In this document: positions 1 to 6,522 of the stretch, piece by piece
Layout of the letters: each line of letters opens with the position of its first letter
How positions within the stretch are numbered: position 1 is the first letter of the stretch
Assembly (NCBI GenBank): GCA_016342495.1
Contig: JAEIOG010000030.1
Coordinates: 1-49,250 of the forward strand
DNA length: 49,250 nucleotides
Origin: Phycisphaerae bacterium
GTDB lineage: Bacteria > Planctomycetota > Phycisphaerae > Sedimentisphaerales > SM23-30
Reading direction: 5' to 3'
The notes under the pieces: model-generated
The model's database searches: none
The model's input: only the letters and a program-made list of their open reading frames with translations
What the model was told of the DNA's origin: nothing
Program-made: the position numbers and the translations under genes

Positions 1-69
1 GCCCTGAAAATCTACACCAAAACCGGAAAACTACCAAAACTAGCCGACATATCTGCTTCACATGGCTAA
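1..69 (+). CDS. C-terminal end of an unidentified protein (partial)
   Basis: The first 22 codons of the window are open in frame 1 and end in TAA at 67-69, reading ALKIYTKTGKLPKLADISAS then HG. The stretch is basic and has no recognisable motif, so no function can be given. It could be a chance open stretch, because only 66 sense bases are visible. No terminator-like hairpin follows directly. Confidence 0.3.
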   Translation, partial: ALKIYTKTGKLPKLADISASHG

Positions 70-484
70 AGTGTTACATATATTTTAATATTTCTAGTAA
101 AAACCCTTGGTAGAGAGTTGTGTGTTGTGCGTGTAGTTGTTTTGTAGTATTTCAATTCTTATTATACAACTATATTTCTTTAAAAGGTGATAAAGATGGC
201 AACGAGGGTATTTGAAACATTTTTGACTGTCAAACAAGCATAGAATTGATTTTTTAGAGGTAGCTTTAAATTGTTGGCAAAGTTATAATATCGCGATAAT
301 TGAAAGAAACCAATTATTAGAGGCTCCCTATAGTATATATAACTGTTTGCCGGATATTGATTTGTAGCTGTTAGGCAGATAGTTTTGATGATTATAAAGA
401 TTTCTGTTTCAGTTCATCGTGTCAATGAGCTCAGGAATCATCTATACGGGGTTGAATATCCCGATTTTGTTAAAAGGAGTGTTT
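70..484. other. Intergenic region upstream of the TGA-interrupted secreted protein
   Basis: No convincing gene is seen in these 415 bases, which are strongly AT-rich. A 15-codon open stretch at 196-243 has a fair ribosome site (AAAGGTG, about 7 bases ahead) and would encode MATRVFETFLTVKQA; a leader peptide is possible but unsupported. TATAAT occurs at 284-289 without a convincing -35 partner. The region probably contains the promoter of the gene starting at 485. Confidence 0.4.
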
Positions 485-1939
485 ATGAGATTGTTGACAG
501 TAAAGCTGTTGGCGGCAATAGTGGTATTTGCCTTTTGTGCATTGCCGGTATTTGCTGGCTCAGTTGACAGCCAAACTTTCCAGCCGGAGAAAATTTCTGC
601 TTTTGATGCTGATATACCGGCTAATGTTAAAGGTTATATAATGCGGGGGCAGTATTCCCAAACCCAGCAACCTGGAAACGCCAAAGACAAGGATGTCAAA
701 GCCTATCCTGAAATTAAATCCGATAAAGCGATTTTTGGCTTTGTTATTCTAAATGCCAAAAAATGTTCTTATGTCATTGATGATACTCAAGGTAAAGGCT
801 ATGACAAATTAATTATTGATATTAATGCTGACCAGGATTTGACTAATGACCCGGTCCTGAAGTTGGATAAAAAATCACCCAGAGCAAAAGATTCAGCTCC
901 AGGCAGTATCCATTTTAAGCCATTTAAGCTTAAAGCTGATGGTTATGAAATTTCATTTTCAGCTAGTGCAGTGCCAGTTCCTGGCCGCGATTTGGGAACC
1001 ATCGATACTAATGCCCCAAAATCCTATAGCCTTATCCTGGTTTGTCAGGATGCGTATAAAGGTAATGTTTTAGTGAATGGTAAAAAAATTGACGTTTTTT
1101 ATACGCAAATTGGCAGTATGTCTGACTCCTTTTCTGGTTATTCGACTGCTCTTTTTATGTCGCCAGAATATGATTTCCAGCGTCTTAGTGGCAGAATGAT
1201 TCTGGATGGCAAATTTCTGGATTTTAAATTATCATCTGCTGGCGATAAACTTACAGTTGATACTTATAATGGCCCGATGGGACAATTGAAATTCAGTTTT
1301 GATGATAAAACTCCCAAAGTCAATTATATGACTATTAATTGCCAGGACGGCAAATCTATAAGAATCAAGCCTGAAATGTTCAAAAATAATTTTCTTGAAC
1401 TTCCTGTTGGGCAATATTTAATCAGTAGTGTTGGTATTAATCTCGATCATTATCAATTCGGCATGACCCATATCGGGCAAAGGGAACCAAATTCTACAAT
1501 TATCGCAGATAAACCATTGATAGTTGATCTTAAAAAAACCATGACAGTTGCTTTTGCTTTACCTAAAGAAGATGTTATTAATTTAAAGGCAAAAGAGTTT
1601 GATGTTAAAGTCAGTGCATATTTCTTTTCTCCAGAACTTTCCATGAGGCTTTCTGGTATTCGTGACCTTAGTAAGCTTGAACGCGAAATAAAAATGTCTA
1701 ACGGTCAAATGTATAAGGTTTATAACACCTTGCAGCCTGAGGTCAAAATTACCGATACTTCTGGCAAGGTCATTGCTCAGGGCCAAATGCCCTTTGGCTG
1801 AGGTGGCACCTGTGGCTACACGTGGCGTGTAGCAGAAGACCTCAATGCTTCTGGCAAGACTTTCACTATTGAAGCACTATATGACACTAAGGGTGTTATG
1901 GGAGTGATTTCTGGCAAGAAGACCATAACAGTCAAATAA
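485..1939 (+). CDS. Secreted protein with in-frame TGA; candidate selenoprotein
   Basis: This is an exported protein of unknown function. The ATG at 485 is chosen because AAAGGAG lies just ahead of it and a signal peptide follows (MRLLTVKLLAAIVVFAFCA, then LPVFAG). An earlier in-frame start at 419 has no such support. The body is rich in predicted beta strands with no domain I recognise. The frame meets TGA at 1799-1801 (codon 439) and continues for 45 sense codons to TAA at 1937-1939. The junction reads QMPFG-U-GGTCGYTWRV, putting the TGA residue four before a Cys. The distal part keeps a secreted beta-strand character (KTFTIEALYD, KKTITVK). A SECIS-like hairpin begins at the TGA itself. Selenocysteine insertion is the favoured reading. 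Alternatives are a recent nonsense mutation, or a functional 438-residue protein ending at the TGA. Confidence 0.6.
1799..1844 (+). promoter_or_regulatory. Candidate bacterial SECIS element
   Basis: The sequence can fold into a two-part stem-loop. Bases 1799-1804 (TGAGGT, including the TGA codon) pair perfectly with 1839-1844 (ACCTCA). An upper stem of 8 perfect pairs (GCTACACG 1815-1822 with CGTGTAGC 1826-1833) closes a TGG loop at 1823-1825. The upper stem starts 13 bases after the TGA and the loop 21 bases after it. Known bacterial SECIS elements have a stem just downstream of UGA, a small apical loop with an early G, and a loop 16-37 bases away; all three are met here. The assignment is by structure only. 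Confidence 0.6.
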
Positions 1940-1950
1940 ATTATTCAACA

Positions 1951-1990
1951 AGCTTTCCGCATCGATGCGGAAGGCTCTTGCTTTTATCTT
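1951..1990 (+). terminator. Rho-independent terminator after the secreted protein
   Basis: The 18-base perfect palindrome TTCCGCATCGATGCGGAA lies at 1955-1972. The stem extends outward to 1951 and 1976 with one wobble, and a T-rich stretch (CTTGCTTTT) follows. It sits 12 bases past the TAA at 1939. That placement suits transcription ending after the TAA rather than at the internal TGA. Confidence 0.65.
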
Positions 1991-2049
1991 ATAGATGGAT
2001 TATTGTAATTTTCTCTGGCAGAATAAAACAATAATTAAAGAGAAAATAA

Positions 2050-2343
2050 ATGGATTTTTTAGATTTTATCCCTACTGATATTTTTGAATTTATTGGTATA
2101 ATAGCTGGTTTAGTTGCCAGTGTAGTGATTTCTTTTCAAGTTAATAAAGAATGGCGTGATAAAAATCCCAGTAGTTTATCGCTGATTTTTATTGTTGGTT
2201 GGCTCTTAATATTTTTATTTTGGCTACTTTATGGCATTCGCTTCAGGGCTATTGCACTATGGCTACCTAATTGCTTTGCGGTAGTGTTGCAGTCTTTATT
2301 ATTGATTGCAGTGATAAAAAAGAACCCCAAAAAAGATATATAG
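2050..2343 (+). CDS. SemiSWEET / PQ-loop family membrane protein
   Basis: This 97-residue protein has three predicted membrane helices (about 14-30, 43-62 and 72-91), the size and layout of a bacterial SemiSWEET half-transporter, which dimerises to move small sugars. Family-like features are IGIIAGLVASVV in helix 1, the K-x-P-SSLSL loop, WLLYGIR after helix 2, and an Asn in LPNCFAVV at the start of helix 3. The Pro-Gln pair that names the family is replaced by SFQVNKEW, so transport may differ or be lost. The ribosome site is weak (AAAGAGAAAATAA). The gene stands after a terminator and is followed 21 bases later by the zinc-ribbon gene, so the two may be cotranscribed. Confidence 0.7.
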   Translation: MDFLDFIPTDIFEFIGIIAGLVASVVISFQVNKEWRDKNPSSLSLIFIVGWLLIFLFWLLYGIRFRAIALWLPNCFAVVLQSLLLIAVIKKNPKKDI

Positions 2344-2364
2344 ATTTGTTTTAAGAAAGGAATT

Positions 2365-2751
2365 ATGATGGGAAGAACTGTTAAATGTCCGAAATGTGAT
2401 GCTAATATGGCTAAACTGGATTATGAAGGTATCTACGTTAATCGTTGCCCAGATTGCAAAGGCTTGTGGTTTGATGCTTTTGAACTTCAGGAACTGAAAA
2501 AGCTTAAAGGTAGCGAAACAATTGATCTGGGCGCTAATGACAAAAGTAAAGAAAATGATGAAAACCGCGGCATAGATTGCCCGGTTTGCCATACCCAGAT
2601 GATTAAAATGGTTGATATCGAACATCACATGAAATATGAAGCCTGTACGGTATGCTATGGCGTATATTTTGACGCTGGAGAATTTAAAGAATATAAGCAT
2701 GAAACGCTGATGATGAGCTTGAAAAAGATGCTGTTAGGCAAGGGGATATAG
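2365..2751 (+). CDS. Tandem TFIIB-type zinc-ribbon protein
   Basis: This 128-residue soluble protein carries two copies of the zf-TFIIB-like zinc ribbon. Cys 8, 11, 28 and 31 form the first site (CPKC...CPDCKGLWFDAFEL). Cys 72, 75, 94 and 97 form the second (CPVC...CTVCYGVYFDAGEF). The 'G-x-W/Y-F-D-x-x-E' tail after each second Cys pair is the family signature. The role of this family in bacteria is not settled; zinc binding is the safe prediction. AAAGGA lies just ahead of the ATG. The TAG stop is directly followed by the ATG of the next gene, showing tight coupling. Confidence 0.8.
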   Translation: MMGRTVKCPKCDANMAKLDYEGIYVNRCPDCKGLWFDAFELQELKKLKGSETIDLGANDKSKENDENRGIDCPVCHTQMIKMVDIEHHMKYEACTVCYGVYFDAGEFKEYKHETLMMSLKKMLLGKGI

Positions 2752-3150
2752 ATGCGATTAGACCACATAGCAATATGGACCAATGATCTGGAATGTTTGC
2801 GCAACTATTATGTCAAGTTTTTTAATGGCGTTTCCAACGAAAAATATACCAATGAGGAAAAAGAGTTTCATAGCTATTTTATCTCTTTTGATTCAGGCGC
2901 GCGGCTGGAAATTATGACTATGCCAACCGTGTCTTCTAATCTAAATGATACGAAAGAACATCAGCACACTGGCCTGATTCATTTAGCTTTTGAGCTGGAT
3001 TGTGTTGCTGATGTTGATGCAAAAGCAAAGGTATTAATCGAAGCGGGTTTTGAAATTCTGGATGGGCCGAGAATTACCGGTGATGGCTATTATGAATTTG
3101 TGACTCTGGACCCGGATAATAATCGGGTAGAAGTTACTGCATTGCCATAA
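2752..3150 (+). CDS. VOC (glyoxalase I/bleomycin resistance fold) family protein
   Basis: This 132-residue protein consists of one vicinal-oxygen-chelate domain pair. It opens with LDHIAIWTNDLE and ends with FVTLDPDNNRVEV. Likely metal ligands in the usual four positions are His5, Glu53 (RLEIM), His77 (LIHLAF) and Glu127 (RVEVT). Lactoylglutathione lyase is the archetype, but the length and sequence fit the broad YwkD-like group whose substrates are often unknown. The start codon abuts the stop of the zinc-ribbon gene. Without structural or enzymatic data the substrate should not be named. Confidence 0.8.
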   Translation: MRLDHIAIWTNDLECLRNYYVKFFNGVSNEKYTNEEKEFHSYFISFDSGARLEIMTMPTVSSNLNDTKEHQHTGLIHLAFELDCVADVDAKAKVLIEAGFEILDGPRITGDGYYEFVTLDPDNNRVEVTALP

Positions 3151-3169
3151 ATGACTGGAGAATAGAGCA

Positions 3170-4093
3170 ATGATGCGTAAATTTATCGTGTTAGTGATAG
3201 TATTATTTGCAGGGTTTTGCTGGGCACAGGAAAATAAATCCTCACAGATTACTGGCTATATCAAGTCCAAAAAGCTGGATGAAGCATCGGGTTTGGTTGC
3301 CAGCCGTATTCATAAGAATGTGCTTTACAGCCATAATGACTCTGGTGATGTCGCCAGAATCTTTGCCTTAAAAACCGATGGTATGATTTTAGCTCAATAT
3401 CTTTTGAAAGATGTCAAAGTCAGGGATGTCGAAGAGATAGCTATTGGCCCAGGGCCTGTTAAGGGCATAAATTATATTTTTTTAGCGGATATTGGTGACA
3501 ATAACGCTGTCCATGATAATATCAGTGTTTATCGTTTCCCAGAGCCCAACGTGCCATCTGAACCTGATGAATCAGCCGATGCAAGAGCAAAAAAACAGGT
3601 TGATAAGCTCCATTTAATTGAGAAATTTGACACACTTAAATTTATCTTCCCTGATGGCAAACGTGATGCCGAAACTATGTTTGTTGATCCGCTTAATAAA
3701 GATATCTGGATTGTTTCAAAACGTGAAAAAAAATCTCGGGTTTATGTTTCACGTTATCCTCAATTGATTAAAGAAATCAATAAACTTGAGTTTATTACAG
3801 AACTTCCTTTTAATTTTGCCACCGCTGGTGATATAAACTCCGATGGTTCAATTGTATTGATAAAAAATTATGTTTTGTTGGCTAGATATGACCGCCAGCA
3901 GGGCAAAAGTTTAGACCAGGCGTTCAAGGCTGACCCTCAATATATTTCAATTATGCCCGAACCTCAGGGTGAATCAGTTTGTTTTTCAGCAGATGGCAAA
4001 TATTATTATACTATCAGCGAATTTATTGAAAAGTTTCACAAGAAGACGGGTGTTCCTGTTTATAGGTTTGGGTTAATGGATTCTAAAAAGTGA
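3170..4093 (+). CDS. Secreted propeller-like protein of unknown function
   Basis: This 307-residue protein has a clear signal peptide (MMRKFIVLVIVLFAGFCWAQ, likely cut after WA-Q). The mature part has features of exported beta-propeller proteins: DEASGLVASR, LYSHNDSGD, VRDVEEIAIGP, YIFLADIGDN, and a later KRDAETMFVDP repeat-like segment. I recognise this as a widespread family of secreted proteins with an 'E-A-S-G...HNDSG...DIGDN' pattern, sometimes compared to esterase-like phytases, but without an established reaction. GGAG lies about 10 bases ahead of the first of two adjacent ATG codons. It follows the VOC gene by 19 bases and ends in TGA before a pair of hairpins. Confidence 0.65.
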   Translation: MMRKFIVLVIVLFAGFCWAQENKSSQITGYIKSKKLDEASGLVASRIHKNVLYSHNDSGDVARIFALKTDGMILAQYLLKDVKVRDVEEIAIGPGPVKGINYIFLADIGDNNAVHDNISVYRFPEPNVPSEPDESADARAKKQVDKLHLIEKFDTLKFIFPDGKRDAETMFVDPLNKDIWIVSKREKKSRVYVSRYPQLIKEINKLEFITELPFNFATAGDINSDGSIVLIKNYVLLARYDRQQGKSLDQAFKADPQYISIMPEPQGESVCFSADGKYYYTISEFIEKFHKKTGVPVYRFGLMDSKK

Positions 4094-4114
4094 AACATAG
4101 GGAAGAAGCCGCGG

Positions 4115-4149
4115 ATAAAAAAGTAGCTGATCATAATAATGATCAGCTA
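4115..4149 (-). terminator. Terminator for the minus-strand diguanylate cyclase gene
   Basis: An 11-pair perfect hairpin (TAGCTGATCAT 4124-4134 with ATGATCAGCTA 4139-4149) is flanked on its left by an A-run, which is a T-run when read on the minus strand. It lies about 100 bases beyond the stop of the minus-strand gene. On the plus strand it lacks a T-run but may still slow transcription coming from the secreted-protein gene. Confidence 0.55.
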
Positions 4150-4159
4150 GGAGTGGAAT

Positions 4160-4179
4160 CGCAGACGTGTGTGTCTGCG
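4160..4179. repeat. Short inverted repeat in the convergent gap
   Basis: CGCAGAC (4160-4166) and GTCTGCG (4173-4179) form a 7-pair hairpin with a six-base GTGTGT loop between two convergent genes. There is no T-run on either side. It may help separate the two transcripts. Confidence 0.4.
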
Positions 4180-4252
4180 TATTGTAGTTGATTGTGTGGC
4201 ATTGCAACCCCCATTGACTGAATATGCTAACCTGTCAATTATACTTATATCT

Positions 4253-5722
4253 CTATGTTGTTGTCAAGTTAACTTTTGAGATTTTTATCTGATTTTTCCC
4301 AGCGGCTTTGGCATCAAACAGAGCATTGTCGGCGTCGCTCATAAAATCTTCGATACTCTGGTTGTGCTGGTATTGCCCCAAACCTATGCTAACAGACACT
4401 TTTAGCTTCTGGCCATCAAAATCAACCAGATCTTCGGCTACAATGCTATTAATACGTTCTGCCAAATGGTAAGCTTCTTCCATGGATGTATTTGGTAAAA
4501 TTGCCGCAAATTCATCTCCGCCATAACGCGCCGCCATATCGGTATGACGGACACATTCCCGGATTTTATGCGATACATGTAAAATGACAGCATCGCCTGC
4601 GCGGTGTCCATAGGTATCATTAATTTGTTTCAGGCCATCAAGGTCAATCATAATCAACGAAAGGTTGCTTTTGTAACGCCTGGCCCGGTCACTTTCCCGC
4701 TGAAGTACCTTGTAGAACGTGCGATGATTTAATAAATTGGTCATGCTGTCGGTTTGGGCTTTTTTCTCTAATTGTTCATAAAGCTCAATGTTGGACATAG
4801 CCGAACCAACAATCTCGCATAGAAGTTGTACCGGAGGCAGGTCTATTCGGCTGTCAAAACTGTAATCATCGATTTTATCCGCCAAATTAAGGATGCCTAT
4901 AACTTTATTGCCACTCAGCAGTGGAGCTATCATGCAGCTATTGCTTTGATAATTTTTAGAAAAATCACGGATGGTGTCAATTCCCTGAAAATCCTTGATC
5001 AACTGGATTTTTTTGTCTCTTAGGGCCATACTCATTGGGCTGTCAAGATGTTTTTTTACATTTATAATCTTAGCTATTCTATAAGGGTGGTTATGTTGCA
5101 AAAGTCTTAAAATGTGGTTTTCACTATCATATGAATATAGTGAAGCAAATCTGGCTGAAATTAACTTGGGGATATACTTGATACAAACCTGGGCAATGGT
5201 TTCCAGGTCAAGGCAGTTTATCTGGCGCGACAGCAGGCTGATCTGATTAATTTTTTCCAGCACTTTTTCCTGGATAATCAGATTTGAGTCAGCGGTTGTC
5301 AATTGCTTACTTAAGGTTTTTACCTTATGGGTTAATTTGCGGTTATTGCTAATAAGATGGTTGGTCTTGCCAGAAAGGGCAGCGATACTTTTGCGGTAGA
5401 AATCAATCTTTTTGCTGAGGTGATTGGGGTTCTGGTTAAGAATATCATCGAAATAATCTGCAATATCTCCTGGTAATTCATTTTCACCTTCATATTGTAA
5501 AAGTACCAATAATGTTGAATTACTTTTGATACCTTCTAGTTGGGCACTTGAAGCATTAAGAGCTATATTGCTTTGAATCAGCACCAGTTCAGCTTCAATT
5601 GGTTCAATTGAGCCGATTTTATCCTGGCATGTCTGTAAATTTAGATCATGGGTTTTACAGTAGCATTCCAGTTCGGTGATGATCGCTGTGCTTTGGCCAA
5701 TATAGATGATTTTTTTGTTCAT
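4253..5722 (-). CDS. GAF-GGDEF diguanylate cyclase
   Basis: This 489-residue cytoplasmic protein should make cyclic di-GMP from two GTP. Residues 1-110 resemble a degenerate receiver-like domain, without the expected phosphorylatable Asp pattern. Residues 111-165 look like a coiled coil. About 165-315 is a GAF-type sensor (IAPLLSGNKVIGILNLADK). Residues 322-485 are the cyclase domain, with the active site GGDEF at 401-405 intact and an RxxD inhibitory site (RHTD, 392-395) exactly five residues before it, implying product feedback. The gene runs convergently to the secreted-protein operon and divergently from the small MerR gene. Being close to a flagellar locus, it may influence the motile-to-sessile switch; that link is inference from position only. 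Confidence 0.9.
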   Translation of the reverse strand: MNKKIIYIGQSTAIITELECYCKTHDLNLQTCQDKIGSIEPIEAELVLIQSNIALNASSAQLEGIKSNSTLLVLLQYEGENELPGDIADYFDDILNQNPNHLSKKIDFYRKSIAALSGKTNHLISNNRKLTHKVKTLSKQLTTADSNLIIQEKVLEKINQISLLSRQINCLDLETIAQVCIKYIPKLISARFASLYSYDSENHILRLLQHNHPYRIAKIINVKKHLDSPMSMALRDKKIQLIKDFQGIDTIRDFSKNYQSNSCMIAPLLSGNKVIGILNLADKIDDYSFDSRIDLPPVQLLCEIVGSAMSNIELYEQLEKKAQTDSMTNLLNHRTFYKVLQRESDRARRYKSNLSLIMIDLDGLKQINDTYGHRAGDAVILHVSHKIRECVRHTDMAARYGGDEFAAILPNTSMEEAYHLAERINSIVAEDLVDFDGQKLKVSVSIGLGQYQHNQSIEDFMSDADNALFDAKAAGKNQIKISKVNLTTT

Positions 5723-6083
5723 AAGTGTTTGGTTGATAATATTTTGTGCTTTTTGTTTGTTAAGGGCCTGCCAGTTGATGAGTTAAAGTATCATAGCTAT
5801 TGTTTTCTTTGGACATTTCAGATAGATTTTAAGATATAACGGCAATAATTGCCAAAAATTAAAGAAAAAAAGCAAAAAAATTTAAAAAAAGCGCAAAAAT
5901 TGCTGATTTAGGGTTGACTTCTTTTCAAAATAGTATATTTTACAAAATGTAAAATACGTTTTTTGGGCAGTTAATCGATATTGAACCTTGTGCAATTCTG
6001 GTTGATTTGTTCTGATTGTCTGTAGTTTTAATAAATAGATATGTTTTGCCTGGAATTGGCATAGCAACCGGAGTTTAATAGCA
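5723..6083. other. Divergent intergenic region between diguanylate cyclase and MerR genes
   Basis: No gene is seen in these 361 bases. The middle (about 5840-5900) is a run of A-rich sequence. The right half holds a promoter-like TTGACT (5914-5919), 16 bases, then TATTTT (5936-5941), with an inverted repeat over the -10 region. The minus-strand promoter of the diguanylate cyclase must also lie here, but I cannot place it. Confidence 0.5.
5914..5956 (+). promoter_or_regulatory. Promoter with overlapping operator-like palindrome, MerR gene
   Basis: TTGACT and TATTTT are 16 bases apart. The inverted repeat TATTTTAC (5936-5943), five bases AAAAT, GTAAAATA (5949-5956) overlaps the -10 element. 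A dyad placed at the promoter of a MerR-type gene suggests autoregulation. In classical MerR promoters the operator lies between -35 and -10, so this one is shifted downstream and would more easily repress. Confidence 0.45.
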
Positions 6084-6383
6084 GTGGAAACAATTGCAGA
6101 AAAGCTTAGAATCAACCCGCCGGTTAAAAGATATAAAATTGGTGAAGTTGCTAATTTTAGCGGTTTATCGCGTCAGACAGTGCATAATTATACTATTATG
6201 GGTTTGATAACTGAAAGTGACTGGTCTGAAGGTGGGCATCGTTTATATGATGAAGCTGTTTTTGCCCGGTTGGCTTATATCGACCAGTTAAAACGAAATA
6301 AAACCTTGCGTCAGATACGCGAATTGATAGCTGAGTATGACCGGACAGGACGTCCGCTTGAACTCAATGATCTAAATAACTGA
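6084..6383 (+). CDS. Small MerR-family transcriptional regulator
   Basis: This 99-residue DNA-binding protein starts at GTG, with GGAG about 11 bases ahead. The winged helix-turn-helix is clear: YKIGEVANFSGLSRQTVHNY (residues 18-37), then GLI, then GGHRLYDEAVFARLAYIDQL. A short helix follows (KTLRQIRELIAEY) and then the end, so there is no C-terminal sensor domain and no metal-binding Cys. It resembles the stand-alone short MerR proteins used as dimeric regulators without ligand. It sits directly before the flagellar locus on the same strand, so it may help control it, but that is inference. Confidence 0.85.
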   Translation: METIAEKLRINPPVKRYKIGEVANFSGLSRQTVHNYTIMGLITESDWSEGGHRLYDEAVFARLAYIDQLKRNKTLRQIRELIAEYDRTGRPLELNDLNN

Positions 6384-6422
6384 AATAATGGTTCGCCGAC
6401 CAGTTTTAGTAAAAGTAAATAA

Positions 6423-6508
6423 ACCCTGTTTTTCAGGGTAAGATATATAGCGAATTATTTTGAATAATTCATAAAAGACCCACAGCTAAGCAGCAAATGG
6501 ATTTGCTG
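6423..6508 (+). repeat. Three successive stem-loops ahead of the TPR gene
   Basis: Three separate inverted repeats lie between the MerR and TPR genes. They are ACCCTG/CAGGGT (6423-6428, 6434-6439), GAATTATT/AATAATTC (6452-6459, 6463-6470) and CAGCAAAT/ATTTGCTG (6491-6498, 6501-6508). The first could end the MerR transcript weakly. The third ends 4 bases before the TAAGG ribosome site of the next gene. None has a proper T-run. Confidence 0.45.
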
Positions 6509-6522
6509 TAATAAGGTATTGC

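Noticed and set aside
196-243. Fifteen-codon open stretch with a ribosome-site-like sequence
   Set aside because: Too short to judge; no regulatory amino-acid run and no downstream attenuator seen.
419-484. Longer N terminus for the secreted TGA-containing protein
   Set aside because: The extra 22 codons have no ribosome site and would bury the signal peptide; AAAGGAG sits directly before the ATG at 485.
4196-4215. TGGCATTGCAAC resembling a sigma-54 site
   Set aside because: The two halves are too close together; GG and GC are not ten bases apart.
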